Assembly: GCA_934183325.1 (NCBI GenBank)
Contig: CAKPSH010000019.1
Location: forward strand, 1 to 27,088
From: an uncultured Clostridia bacterium
GTDB lineage: Bacteria > Bacillota > Clostridia > TANB77 > CAG-508
Direction: 5' to 3'
Length of the DNA: 27,088 nt
A model generated the notes under the pieces. The model was not told the origin of the DNA. It searched no databases and worked only from the letters and a program-made list of their open reading frames with translations. The position numbers were made by a program, and so were the translations under genes. Positions within the stretch are counted from its first letter, which is position 1; each line of letters starts with the position of its first letter. Shown here piece after piece: positions 7,036 to 15,902 of this stretch.

Positions 7036-10000
7036 ATGAAAAAAATTACAGATTTTATTGTAGATAAAAGAAATTATTTCTTAATATTATTTGCAATAAT
7101 TACCGGATTATGTTTGTACACTTCTAAAAAAGTAACAATAAACTCAGACATAACAAAATACTTACCAAGTACATCAGAGACAAAAATTGGTAATGATATT
7201 ATGAATAATGAGTTTGAAGAACAAAAGTCAAGTACTTTAAATGTTATGTTTAAAGACTTATCAGACACAGAAAAAGGAGAAAAATTAGAAAAACTAAAAA
7301 ACATATCTGGTGTTGATAGTGTTGATTATGATAACACTGAAGAATATAACAAAGGAGAATATACATTATATACAATTAATGTAAAAGATTATGATCATTC
7401 AGATACTGCAAAAGAAGTATATAACACAGTAAAAGACGAATTTAAACCAAAAGCTATGAGCGGTAGTATTTATGATGAAAATGCAACAATACTTCATTTT
7501 TCAATAGTTGTACTTGCAATAGCAATGGCAATGGTAATATTAATAATACTAAGTGAATCTTATGTAGAACCATTCTTATATCTAATTTCAATAGGTATTG
7601 CAGTATTCATAAACAAAGGAACAAATATAATGTTTGATAGTGTTTCAAATATTACAGACTCAATAACAGCAATATTACAACTTGCCTTATCAATGGATTA
7701 TTCAATAATGCTATCAAATAGATATAGACAAGAAAGAGAAATAGAAAAAGATAAGCTAAAGGCAATGAAGAGTGCTTTATATGATTCATTTAAAGCAATT
7801 TCAAGTAGTTCAGTAACAACTATTGCAGGATTAATAGCCTTAGTATTTATGAGTTTTACAATAGGAAAAGATTTAGGATTTGTACTTGCAAAAGGAGTTC
7901 TATTTAGCTTAGTAAGTATTTTCTGTTGTTTACCAGGACTATTATTATTATGTGATAAATTAATAATAAAAACACATAAAAAGAGTCCAAAATTCAATCT
8001 AGAAAAAATAGGAAAATATAGTTATAAAACCAGATGGTTCCAATTAGCATTTATAGTATTAGCATTTGTTGTAAGTTATGGTTTAAAAGATAACTTAGGA
8101 ATATTATATACAGATTCACAACAAGATGAAGTAGGAAAAATATTTCCAGAAACAAATCAAATAGCAATTGTATATGAAAATAAATATGATGATGAGATAA
8201 CAGATTACGTAAAAACAATAGAAGATGACGAAAAAGCAAATCAAGTATTATGCTATGGAAATACAATAAATCAAAAATTAGCATACAATGAATTAAATGA
8301 GAAATTTAAAGACTTAGGTCAAGATACAGAAATAGAAGAATACTTATTAAAAATAATTTATTATAATTATTACAATAAAGAAAATAATGATAGTATGACA
8401 TTTGATGAATTTATAAAATTTATAAAATCAGAGGTATATACTAACAAAGAATTAACAGCATCAGTAAATGATGATGTAAAAGAAAATATAGATTTATTAG
8501 AAAATTTCACCGCTAATACTAATATAAACAAAAAGAGAACAACAAAAGAACTTGCAGATATATTAGGAATAAGTGAAGAAGATGCTAAAAATTTATTAAT
8601 ATACTATAATTCAAAAAACCTAAATACAAAAATTACATTAAAACAATTTGTAGATTTTATGTTTAAAGATGTTTTAACAGATAGTACTTATTCAAGCAGT
8701 ATAGATGAAAATACAAGACAATCATTAGAACAATTAAAAACATTTACAGATACAAGTAAAATAAATAAGAAAATGACATCAAAAGAAATTGCAAATACCT
8801 ATGGAATTAGTGAAGATTTAGTAAAACAATTATTCCTATTCTACAGAACAACACAAGATTCAAATACAACAATGACAATGAACGAATTTGCAAACTTTAC
8901 ATTAAAATATGTTGCAACAAATCCAAACTATAAATCAATGTTCACAGAAGAGCAATTAAATAGTTTAAAAATATTACAAACATTAAGCAATAATGATATT
9001 ATAAACAAAGAGATGACAGCAAATGAAATGTCAGAATTCTTAGGAAGCTTTGGATTATCAGGTGATATAGTAGAACAATTATATAAATTCTATGCAGTAA
9101 CAAGTGAATCAAATAGCAAATTAACTTTAAGGGAATTTGCAAATATAGCACTACAAGTTACAACAGATGCAAATCAACAAGCAAGTTTAAATACAATAGT
9201 TGTATTAACAACAAATTATAATAAAAATTTACCAGCAAGTGTGCTATATTCAATGTTTGGTAATGATGCACTAAATCAAACAATGGTAGAAGCAATTGTT
9301 GCAAACTATGGAGAAAATAATACAATGACGCCACAAAACTTTGTAAATGTATTATTAGGAAGCGGAATGGTAACAGATGAAACATCACTTGCAAAATTAA
9401 ATCAAGCTTCAGCAATTATGAGTAATGCAGAAACAAAATTTGATTATAAAGAAATTGCATCAGTAGTGGGACTTGATACAAGTGTTACAAAACAAGTATA
9501 TGGATTATATGATTATGGAACAGGAAGTATAAAATTAAGTCCAAAAGGATTAATAAACTACATAATAGCAAATAAAGAAAACGAATTAATAAAAGATCAA
9601 ATCTCAAACTATACAGAAACTTTAAATCAAGCATATTTTATAATGAATAATGCAAATAAGAAGCTTTCATATAAAGAAATGAGTAGTGCAGTAGGAATTG
9701 ATGCAAATAGTCTAAAGAGTATATATGGCTTATATGATTACAATACAAAAACAACAACAATGACACCAAAGGAGTTTGCAAAACTAATTTTAAACAATAA
9801 AAATAATACTTTATTAAAAAATAATTTAAATAAATCAACATTAGAACAATTAGAATTAGTAAATAAAGTAATGGATAGTACTTTAAAAAATACAAAATAT
9901 ACTTCAAGTGAAATGTCAGAATTATTGGGAATAGATAATGACACATTAAGTTTATTGTTTTCACTATATGATTCTAAATATATAAAAGCAAATCAAACAA

Positions 10001-11073
10001 TTTCATTATTGGATTATACAAATTTTATTATAAGTGATGTAATACCAAATCCAACTTATAATTCAAGCTTTGATGCAGATTCAATTAGTAAATTAAATAC
10101 GGTAAATGGAATAATGAAAAATACATTAAAAGGTTCAAAATATAATTCTAGAGAATTATATGCAATACTAAATAAATTAACCGATAATCTTGATTATAAC
10201 TTAGTAGATTTAGTATATATATATCATGGAAGTGTAAATTCTTATGATGATTCTTGGAAATTAACAGTAGAAGAAATTGTTAATTATTTAAATAATAATA
10301 TACTTCATGATGAAAGATTTACAGATTTCATGGATGATGAAATGACTAATAAAATCAAAGATGCAAAAGTAACTATAGATGATGCAAAAAAATTACTAGT
10401 ATCTGATAAATATTCAAGAGCAATCTTAAATACAAAGTATCCTTTTGAAGGAGAAGAAACATTTAACTTTATACAAGATGCTTTGGAAAAAGTAGGAAAT
10501 AAAGAGGGAGTATATGTAATAGGTGATTCACCAATGGCATTAGAAATAAGCAAAACATTTAATGATGAATTAAACAATATAACAATTATAACTGTAATAT
10601 TCATTTTTGTAGTAGTTGCTATTACATTCAAATCACTAGTAATACCTACAATATTAGTTCTGATAATTCAATGTGCAGTATATGTAACTATGGCTATATT
10701 ATCAGTTGCTGGAAGCAGTGTGTACTTCATATCATTGATTATAGTTCAAGCAATATTAATGGGAGCTACAATAGATTATGCAATTGTATATACAACATAT
10801 TATAAAGAATCAAGAGCGACTATGGATATTCAAAATGCAATAATAAATGCTTATAATAAATCAATTCATACAATTTTATCTTCATCATCAATATTAATCA
10901 TTGTTACATTAATTGTTGCAAGTTTTGCTTCAGCAATTGCTGCAAAGATATGTGAAACAATATCACAAGGAACATTATGTGCGGTTATATTAGTAATATT
11001 TGTTTTACCAAGTATATTAGCAGTATTAGATAAATTTGTTTGCAAAGATGTAAATAAGAAAATAAAGCAATAA
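7036..11073 (+). CDS. MMPL/RND-family exporter with repeat-expanded extracellular loop
   Basis: 1345 residues. The layout is two RND halves: TM1 (~12-28), a ~120-residue loop, a TM2-6 block (~150-310), TM7 (~334-350), a very long loop (~350-1180), then a TM8-12 block to the end. Family motifs are seen in both halves: LSMDYSIMLSNRYRQE with Asp221, and ATIDYAIVYTTYYKESR with Asp1247; these acidic residues are the likely proton-relay sites. MMPL proteins export lipids, peptides or drugs using the proton gradient. The second loop is about seven times the first and is built of eight or nine divergent repeats of ~70-85 residues, each with a helix K-E-(I/M)-x-x-x-x-G-(I/L), a segment QLYxFY and a closing (M/I)TxxEFxxF. 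Substrate unknown. The two-component system upstream may regulate it. Confidence 0.9.
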   Translation: MKKITDFIVDKRNYFLILFAIITGLCLYTSKKVTINSDITKYLPSTSETKIGNDIMNNEFEEQKSSTLNVMFKDLSDTEKGEKLEKLKNISGVDSVDYDNTEEYNKGEYTLYTINVKDYDHSDTAKEVYNTVKDEFKPKAMSGSIYDENATILHFSIVVLAIAMAMVILIILSESYVEPFLYLISIGIAVFINKGTNIMFDSVSNITDSITAILQLALSMDYSIMLSNRYRQEREIEKDKLKAMKSALYDSFKAISSSSVTTIAGLIALVFMSFTIGKDLGFVLAKGVLFSLVSIFCCLPGLLLLCDKLIIKTHKKSPKFNLEKIGKYSYKTRWFQLAFIVLAFVVSYGLKDNLGILYTDSQQDEVGKIFPETNQIAIVYENKYDDEITDYVKTIEDDEKANQVLCYGNTINQKLAYNELNEKFKDLGQDTEIEEYLLKIIYYNYYNKENNDSMTFDEFIKFIKSEVYTNKELTASVNDDVKENIDLLENFTANTNINKKRTTKELADILGISEEDAKNLLIYYNSKNLNTKITLKQFVDFMFKDVLTDSTYSSSIDENTRQSLEQLKTFTDTSKINKKMTSKEIANTYGISEDLVKQLFLFYRTTQDSNTTMTMNEFANFTLKYVATNPNYKSMFTEEQLNSLKILQTLSNNDIINKEMTANEMSEFLGSFGLSGDIVEQLYKFYAVTSESNSKLTLREFANIALQVTTDANQQASLNTIVVLTTNYNKNLPASVLYSMFGNDALNQTMVEAIVANYGENNTMTPQNFVNVLLGSGMVTDETSLAKLNQASAIMSNAETKFDYKEIASVVGLDTSVTKQVYGLYDYGTGSIKLSPKGLINYIIANKENELIKDQISNYTETLNQAYFIMNNANKKLSYKEMSSAVGIDANSLKSIYGLYDYNTKTTTMTPKEFAKLILNNKNNTLLKNNLNKSTLEQLELVNKVMDSTLKNTKYTSSEMSELLGIDNDTLSLLFSLYDSKYIKANQTISLLDYTNFIISDVIPNPTYNSSFDADSISKLNTVNGIMKNTLKGSKYNSRELYAILNKLTDNLDYNLVDLVYIYHGSVNSYDDSWKLTVEEIVNYLNNNILHDERFTDFMDDEMTNKIKDAKVTIDDAKKLLVSDKYSRAILNTKYPFEGEETFNFIQDALEKVGNKEGVYVIGDSPMALEISKTFNDELNNITIITVIFIFVVVAITFKSLVIPTILVLIIQCAVYVTMAILSVAGSSVYFISLIIVQAILMGATIDYAIVYTTYYKESRATMDIQNAIINAYNKSIHTILSSSSILIIVTLIVASFASAIAAKICETISQGTLCAVILVIFVLPSILAVLDKFVCKDVNKKIKQ
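7495..7980 (+). other. First MMPL membrane block (TM2-6)
   Basis: Within the exporter, about residues 154-315 hold closely spaced hydrophobic helices around the DYSIMLSNRYRQE motif, the conserved core of MMPL/SSD-like domains. Confidence 0.75.
8330..10420 (+). repeat. Eight or nine degenerate EF-hand-like protein repeats in the exporter loop
   Basis: The encoded repeats align on the pattern (K/S)E(I/M/L)xxxxGI, then QLYxFY, then (M/I)TxxEFxxF. The clearest loop is NKENNDSMTFDEFIKF, which resembles an EF-hand loop and exit helix; others (TQDSNTTMTMNEFANF, YDYNTKTTTMTPKEFAKL) have lost most calcium ligands. The repeats are divergent at DNA level, so the expansion is old. Confidence 0.6.
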
Positions 11074-11079
11074 AAATAA

Positions 11080-11117
11080 AAGAGCAATTACCTTGAAAGG
11101 CAGTTGTTCTTTTTTTA
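11080..11117 (+). terminator. Intrinsic terminator after the MMPL gene
   Basis: A stem of about 14 bp (11080-11093 / 11098-11111, with two G-T pairs and one mismatch), a four-base loop, then seven or more T. Confidence 0.82.
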
Positions 11118-11130
11118 TATTCTTAGGAAA

Positions 11131-11177
11131 GTCATCTATAAAATAGTTAGTTTCTTTAGAAAATGTTATTCTTGTTT
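11131..11177. repeat. Intergenic repeat copy A (partner at 18687-18732)
   Basis: About 46 bases match the second copy at roughly 40 positions with one gap. Both copies begin GAAAGTCAT, include a small TTTC...GAAA hairpin and end ATTCTT. Both follow a hairpin and precede a gene's upstream region. Confidence 0.45.
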
Positions 11178-11212
11178 AATTGTATATAACAAATTGAAAA
11201 CAATATAATATA

Positions 11213-11241
11213 TTGACGAAATATGAAAAATAAAGTAGAAT
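11213..11241 (+). promoter_or_regulatory. Sigma-A promoter for the 51-residue miniprotein
   Basis: TTGACG (11213-11218), a 17-base spacer and TAGAAT (11236-11241): one mismatch in each box and ideal spacing, 31 bases before the start codon. Confidence 0.7.
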
Positions 11242-11272
11242 GTAGTTATGTAGAAAATAGTAGGAGAAAGAA

Positions 11273-11428
11273 ATGTATTTAGATTATTTGTTTTATTTGA
11301 ATTTATTAACGGAAGCGGAAAGAAATAAACAAATTTGTGTGCTAATAGTAGGAATAGTTATTGTATTATGTATGGGTATAATTATTGAGGAATTAAAGAA
11401 GAGGTGTAATAAAAATACCAACATATAA
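11273..11428 (+). CDS. Small single-span membrane protein (51 residues)
   Basis: An ATG with the SD AGGAG (11262-11266) and a near-consensus promoter just upstream. The product has a short N-terminal segment (MYLDYLFYLNLLTEAERNKQ), one span (~21-38, ICVLIVGIVIVLCMGIII) and a basic tail with two Lys-Lys/Arg patches (EELKKRC). By charge the tail should be cytoplasmic. No family is recognised. Such miniproteins can be toxins of type I systems, regulators of membrane complexes, or holin-like. The promoter-SD-ORF arrangement makes it more than chance. The ORF runs into the left arm of the inverted-repeat element that follows. Confidence 0.6.
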   Translation: MYLDYLFYLNLLTEAERNKQICVLIVGIVIVLCMGIIIEELKKRCNKNTNI

Positions 11429-11515
11429 ATAATTTTTCATAAATCTCGTCAGGTCTCTGTAGTAATCCGTAAGCAGCAGGCTTGACGAGGTTATTTATTC
11501 AAAATTATTTATATG
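11422..11515. repeat. Nested inverted-repeat element of raised GC content
   Basis: Outer arms of 15 bp match perfectly (11422-11436 / 11501-11515, AT-rich). Inside are 7-bp arms CTCGTCA (11445-11451) and TGACGAG (11483-11489) around a 31-base core. The 45 bases from 11445 to 11489 are about 53% G+C against ~25% around. It lies between the convergent miniprotein and M15 genes, so it could be a bidirectional terminator, but the outer arms, the non-palindromic core and the lack of a clean T-tract suggest a structured RNA or the end of a mobile element. Confidence 0.55.
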
Positions 11516-11535
11516 GTTGGGGGATTATATATAAA

Positions 11536-12217
11536 TTAATCAATTGTTGTGGAAGTTCTTCCTGTTCCAATTGCATTTTCTACCAAAGAACGCCAAGTGT
11601 TGCAACCAACAATTCCATCAGAGGTTAAATATTTACTTGACTGATATCTTTTTACAGCAGATAAGGTTTTATTACCAAATATGCCGTCTAGGCTACCAGT
11701 TGAAAATCCAAGAGTATTTAGACAATCTTGTAAAATTAATACATAAACACTTAAATTACCTTTTTTGAGCAAAGGATAACCTCCACTAGAACAAGCATAA
11801 GGAACTTGACGTCTATCAAAATGAACCCAGGTTGGTGTCAGTGAAGCTGGTTCAACGTAAGACCAAACACCAGAATTTTTGGCAGTATTTCTTAAAGTAT
11901 TTCGTTTAGATGGAGTAAAATTTTGACCCACATCAAAGGCTGTTCCAGCATAATGTTGTGATTGACCGAGAATGCCCACCTTCCCAAGGACGTTTGAAAG
12001 CAAAGCCAACAGGAATAGCACTACCAAATAAATATCTGGTGGTATTCCAAGCTTGCATTGTTCTTTTTGTAGTCCATAGAGTAGAGCTATTACTAGAACC
12101 TCTAAATTCTCGAACTAGCAAAGTAGAGTTTGCATTATAAGGCATAGAAGCACTTTCATTTCTATAATATGTTTCAAATCTATCAGTATCATTATTATAA
12201 ATTAAAATCTTAGCCAT
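11536..12217 (-). pseudogene. Frameshifted M15 peptidase with peptidoglycan-binding domain
   Basis: It starts at 12217 with the SD AAGGAAGGA. The first frame encodes ~83 residues ending RPWEGGHS; the rest continues in the next frame from about 11967. Dropping one base near 11968 restores GGHS-GQSQHYAGTAFDVG, joining the halves into ~226 residues. The second part keeps the zinc-site motifs of M15 (VanY/DD-carboxypeptidase-like) enzymes: S-x-H-x-x-G-x-A-x-D and WVHFD. It ends with a PG_binding_1 repeat (PLLKKGNLSVYVLILQD to GIVGCNTWRSL). The intact enzyme would cleave cell-wall peptide cross-links or stem peptides. All catalytic residues survive, so the break is recent, a sequencing error, or a recoding site. 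No signal peptide is seen. An adjoining product such as a holin was not found beyond the facing miniprotein. Confidence 0.75.
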
Positions 12218-12321
12218 AAAAAATCCTTCCTTATTAATATAAATATGAAATAAATAGAAAAAAGTACCAATATGATAAAAAATATAGATAAAAAAGAAAA
12301 TATAAATATTTTTTGAATAGC

Positions 12322-12351
12322 TTTACTTTTTTTGAATTATTGTGTTAAAAT
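12322..12351 (+). promoter_or_regulatory. Promoter candidate for the LPXTG protease
   Basis: TTTACT (12322-12327), an 18-base spacer and TAAAAT (12346-12351), preceded by TGT to give an extended -10. This places the start of transcription after the GTG at 12342, supporting the later ATG. Confidence 0.45.
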
Positions 12352-12407
12352 TAATTAGAAATATAAAATATTATGTATTTACAAAAGGAAAAATAAAGGA
12401 GGATTTT

Positions 12408-15400
12408 ATGAATAAACTAAAGAGGATATGTATAATATCAATGGTATTAGTTGTTATATTGATTTCATTGTTAAATGTAAAAATATTTGCAATTGATAAT
12501 GAAAATGTATTACAGCAAGAAGAATATTCAGAAGAGTTTAAAAGGTGGTTAGAACTTCCAGAAGAAGAGAGAGAAAAAATCATGATGCCAAGACCTTATG
12601 AAATAAAAAATACAAATGTGCGATATAGAAGCCCATTGTATATGGCTAAAATGGTAAAAGCAAGTATGAATGGAAGATACAGTTTAAAAGATCAAATACC
12701 AGCAAATTTGGTTATAAAGAATCAAAAATCAACAAATTCATGTTGGACATTTGCAATTTTGTCATCATTAGAGACAAATTTAGCAATGTCTAAATTGAAA
12801 AAAGGTACTGATTTATCAAAAGTATATGATTTTTCAGAAAGACATATAGAATATTTTACAAGTAAGACATTTTTGAATGGTAAAATAAATGAACATGGTT
12901 ATAATAGAGAAGTAGGTGGGGGAGGCTCTGCTTTTCTTGCACAATCATATTTGACTAATGGAAGTGGTGCTATACCAGAATCAGAAATGCCATTTGAGAA
13001 TAATGAAGATAAAATAGATATTAGTAAAATACAAAATAAAACGGTCTCTAGTGAAGTTTATGACACTGTTGAATTTCCAAATTATAGAAATGAAACAGAT
13101 GAAAATAAAGTACAAATTATGAATAGAATAAAACAACATATTCAAAATTATGGAGCAATATACGCTGGACTACATGGAAGTTCATCTAGTATATGGTCAA
13201 AATGTTATAACAATGATACAGGTGCAAAATATTGTGATAGTGAATTAGGTCATAGTTCAGATCATGCAGTTTCAATAATTGGATGGGATGATAATTATAG
13301 TGCAAGTAATTTTGCAGAAAATAGTAGACCTGAATCAGATGGTGCTTGGATTGTAAGAAATTCCTGGGGAGAATTATCTGAAGAATGGAAAGTATCAGAA
13401 TTAAAGGATACAATATTTAAAAAGTATGAAGCACAATGTAAAAATAATGGATGGAATTCAGCAGAAGAGATTCCAGATAGCTATTTAAAAGAACTAGGAT
13501 ATACGATTGAAAACGATACAGCTTATATAAAATATGGAGATAATGGAATCATATATGTATCTTATGAAGATGTAAATATTTCTAAAGAGATGTTTGGAAT
13601 AGAAAAAGCAGCAGACACTGTAGATTATGATAATATATATCAATATGATGAATATTATCCAGTAGGTAATGTGCGCTCTAAGGCAACAAACACAGTATTG
13701 CTTTGCAACATATTTAATAGACAAACAACTGAAATAGAAGAATTAACACAAGTATCATTGTATGCACTTGAAACATATACTTGCAAAGTATATGTAAATC
13801 CAAATGGAACTAGCAGAGCAAAAGAAGATTTAAAATTAGTACCATTAAAAGCAGGAGAATCAGAAACTTTTAATGTTGGATATCATACAATTGAATTTGC
13901 AGAACCAATTGAGCTAGAAGGAGATGCTTTCACAGTAGTTGTAGAAGTGCAAGGAGCTAATACAAGTACAGTTACAGTATCTTTGGAAAGTAAAGGCACT
14001 AGCAGTGATATTTTGGATAATGTAAAAGTAGAAGAAGGAAAATGCTTTATATTAATTGGAAATAATTTAGATGATAGTAGTAAATGGATAGATTTAGGAA
14101 AATTATCAGAAACGAGTAATAATTCATTAACTAGTGGAGACAGTACTATAAAAGCATTTACAACAACAAAATCATTTGATGAAAAATTAGAAAGCATTGA
14201 AATTGCAACACCTCCAAATAAAACAAGTTATTTTGAAGGAGAAAATTTTGATAAAACAGGAATGGTTATAAAAGCAAATTATAATAGTAAAAATACACCA
14301 TATATAATTCTTGATGATTCAAGCTATGATATTACTGATGGAAATAATTTAGTAGCAGGACAAAAAAGTGTAACAATAACTTATGAAGATCAAAGTGTAA
14401 AACAAACAATAAATGTTGAGAAAAATTCTGTAACAGGATTAAAAATAAAAACAGCTCCAACAAAAACAGAATATAAAGAGGGCGAAAATTTTGATGCAAC
14501 AGGAATGGTTGTAGAAGCAACATATAAAGATGGAACTAGCAAAGAGGTAACAGACTATACAATAGAAAATGGAAATAATTTAAAAGCAAATCAAACACAA
14601 GTTACAATTACTTATGGAGAGATAAAAATAGAGCAAAATATAACAATTACAGAAAATTCTTTAGTAGAAATAGGTGTAACTAAAGCTCCAAATAAAACTA
14701 AATATGTAGTTGGTCAAAATTTTGATAAAACAGGAATGGTTGTTGTGGGAAAATATCAAGATGAAACAACACAAGAAATTATAGATTATACAATAGAAGA
14801 TGGAATAAATTTAACAAAAGGACAAACAAGCGTCACTATAAAATATGATGGAAAAACAACATCTCAAGAAATAACTGTTGAGGAAAAATCAATTACAAAA
14901 ATAACTATAAGCAAAATGCCAGCCAAAACACAATATATACAAAATAGAGAAGAACTAGAACTTGCAGGAGGAATAATAAAAGTAGAGTACAATGATGGAA
15001 CAAATGAGGAAATTGAATTAACAGATGAGCAAGTAAAAGTTAGTGGATTTGATAATTCAAAAACAGGAAAAAATATGGTTACTGTAACATATCAACAAAA
15101 AAGCATAGCATTTGAAATAGAAATAATAGAGGAAGAAAAAGCTAAAAACTCTGATTTTGATAAGGCTCGCTGTATTGTAAATAGTGCAAAATATTACACA
15201 TTTACAGACAAAAATAGTAAAGAATATTTATTGATAAATGTAACTATAAATGACATAGTAAAAGACAATTACAATGACAATTATGAATATTATTATTATT
15301 TATCTTCAAATACAAGTGATAGTAACATAGAAAATTGGGTAAAAATTGACGGAAAACGAATCGAAAATGGAAAGATGGCATTTGAAATTAATACACAAGA

Positions 15401-15737
15401 TGTAAAAGATTATGAGGAATTAGCTAATGTTAATAACTTATATTTATATATTAGAGAAGTAGCAATAAAAGGTGGAAATCAAACAGTTGTAGTATCAAAA
15501 GCAATGGAAGTTGATTCAGAAGGAAAAATTGAAACATATTTGGATAATGTAAAAGTTAATAACAACAATTCTAATACAAATAATGATAACAAAAAGGATG
15601 ATAAAGATAATACTACTATATCTGGAGATTTACCAAAAACAGGTGTAAGAAATATATTAGGAGTTATATTAGTAATTGCTATTATAGGTGGTATAGCATA
15701 TATTAGATATAAATACTTAAGTAAATATGTAAAATAA
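12408..15737 (+). CDS. LPXTG-anchored papain-like (C1) cysteine protease with Ig-like domains
   Basis: The ATG at 12408 is chosen for its perfect SD AAGGAGG (12396-12402) and the signal peptide that follows at once (MNKLKRICIISMVLVVILIS). The product is 1109 residues. The C1 peptidase domain (~80-390) has Cys112 (NSCWTFA), His286 (DHAVSIIGWDD) and Asn318 (VRNSWGE), the full catalytic triad. A lectin-like beta domain usual in bacterial C1 surface proteases follows (~400-585), then four Big_3-type Ig-like repeats (~594-670, 674-750, 752-826, 828-908) sharing the core Y-x-x-G-x-x-F-(D/E)-x-T-G-M-x-(V/I), a unique C-terminal beta region (~915-1040), an Asn/Asp-rich linker and the sorting signal LPKTG (1075-1079) with a hydrophobic span and basic tail. 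It is exported and linked to the wall by sortase, and likely cuts host or dietary proteins. No sortase gene is in the window. Confidence 0.95.
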   Translation: MNKLKRICIISMVLVVILISLLNVKIFAIDNENVLQQEEYSEEFKRWLELPEEEREKIMMPRPYEIKNTNVRYRSPLYMAKMVKASMNGRYSLKDQIPANLVIKNQKSTNSCWTFAILSSLETNLAMSKLKKGTDLSKVYDFSERHIEYFTSKTFLNGKINEHGYNREVGGGGSAFLAQSYLTNGSGAIPESEMPFENNEDKIDISKIQNKTVSSEVYDTVEFPNYRNETDENKVQIMNRIKQHIQNYGAIYAGLHGSSSSIWSKCYNNDTGAKYCDSELGHSSDHAVSIIGWDDNYSASNFAENSRPESDGAWIVRNSWGELSEEWKVSELKDTIFKKYEAQCKNNGWNSAEEIPDSYLKELGYTIENDTAYIKYGDNGIIYVSYEDVNISKEMFGIEKAADTVDYDNIYQYDEYYPVGNVRSKATNTVLLCNIFNRQTTEIEELTQVSLYALETYTCKVYVNPNGTSRAKEDLKLVPLKAGESETFNVGYHTIEFAEPIELEGDAFTVVVEVQGANTSTVTVSLESKGTSSDILDNVKVEEGKCFILIGNNLDDSSKWIDLGKLSETSNNSLTSGDSTIKAFTTTKSFDEKLESIEIATPPNKTSYFEGENFDKTGMVIKANYNSKNTPYIILDDSSYDITDGNNLVAGQKSVTITYEDQSVKQTINVEKNSVTGLKIKTAPTKTEYKEGENFDATGMVVEATYKDGTSKEVTDYTIENGNNLKANQTQVTITYGEIKIEQNITITENSLVEIGVTKAPNKTKYVVGQNFDKTGMVVVGKYQDETTQEIIDYTIEDGINLTKGQTSVTIKYDGKTTSQEITVEEKSITKITISKMPAKTQYIQNREELELAGGIIKVEYNDGTNEEIELTDEQVKVSGFDNSKTGKNMVTVTYQQKSIAFEIEIIEEEKAKNSDFDKARCIVNSAKYYTFTDKNSKEYLLINVTINDIVKDNYNDNYEYYYYLSSNTSDSNIENWVKIDGKRIENGKMAFEINTQDVKDYEELANVNNLYLYIREVAIKGGNQTVVVSKAMEVDSEGKIETYLDNVKVNNNNSNTNNDNKKDDKDNTTISGDLPKTGVRNILGVILVIAIIGGIAYIRYKYLSKYVK
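14187..15130 (+). repeat. Four tandem Big_3 Ig-like domain repeats
   Basis: Four units of ~75-80 codons, each beginning near a (I/L)xI(x)xxP motif and containing YxxGxxFDxTGM or a variant. Units 1-3 are clearly alike; unit 4 is more diverged (YIQNREELELAGGII). They act as a stalk between the catalytic region and the wall anchor. Confidence 0.85.
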
Positions 15738-15783
15738 AATTAATTGAATATTTGTAAAAAAATTCAATTTAATTTTGAAAAAT

Positions 15784-15817
15784 AAAAGTCAACATGTAAT
15801 GTGCTGACTTTTATTTT
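15784..15817 (+). terminator. Intrinsic terminator after the LPXTG protease
   Basis: An 8-bp stem AAAAGTCA/TGACTTTT (15784-15791 / 15805-15812), extended by three more pairs after one mismatch, then a TTATTTT tail. Confidence 0.75.
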
Positions 15818-15870
15818 ATAAGTACAGTTATTTTTATGGGGGGGAGGAGCTTTAGTAATATAAATGAAAT

Positions 15871-15899
15871 TTGAAAAAATTAACATAATGTGATATAAT
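15871..15899 (+). promoter_or_regulatory. Strong sigma-A promoter of the GC-rich orphan gene
   Basis: TTGAAA (15871-15876), a 17-base spacer and TATAAT (15894-15899), with TGA giving an extended -10. It is one of the best promoters in the window, although its AT-rich sequence resembles the host rather than the gene it drives. Confidence 0.75.
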
Positions 15900-15902
15900 A
15901 AT

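Noticed and set aside
11544..12140. Plus-strand open frames across the M15 gene
   Set aside because: Shadows of the minus-strand coding sequence, which has recognisable motifs; no SD.
12342..12407. GTG start 22 codons upstream for the LPXTG protease
   Set aside because: It lies in the -10 region of the promoter, has no SD and would spoil the signal peptide; the ATG at 12408 has a perfect AAGGAGG.
15838..15847. G7 run as a phase-variation tract
   Set aside because: It lies 30 bases before the -35 box of the foreign gene, outside any coding frame and outside the core promoter; it may only mark the insertion edge.
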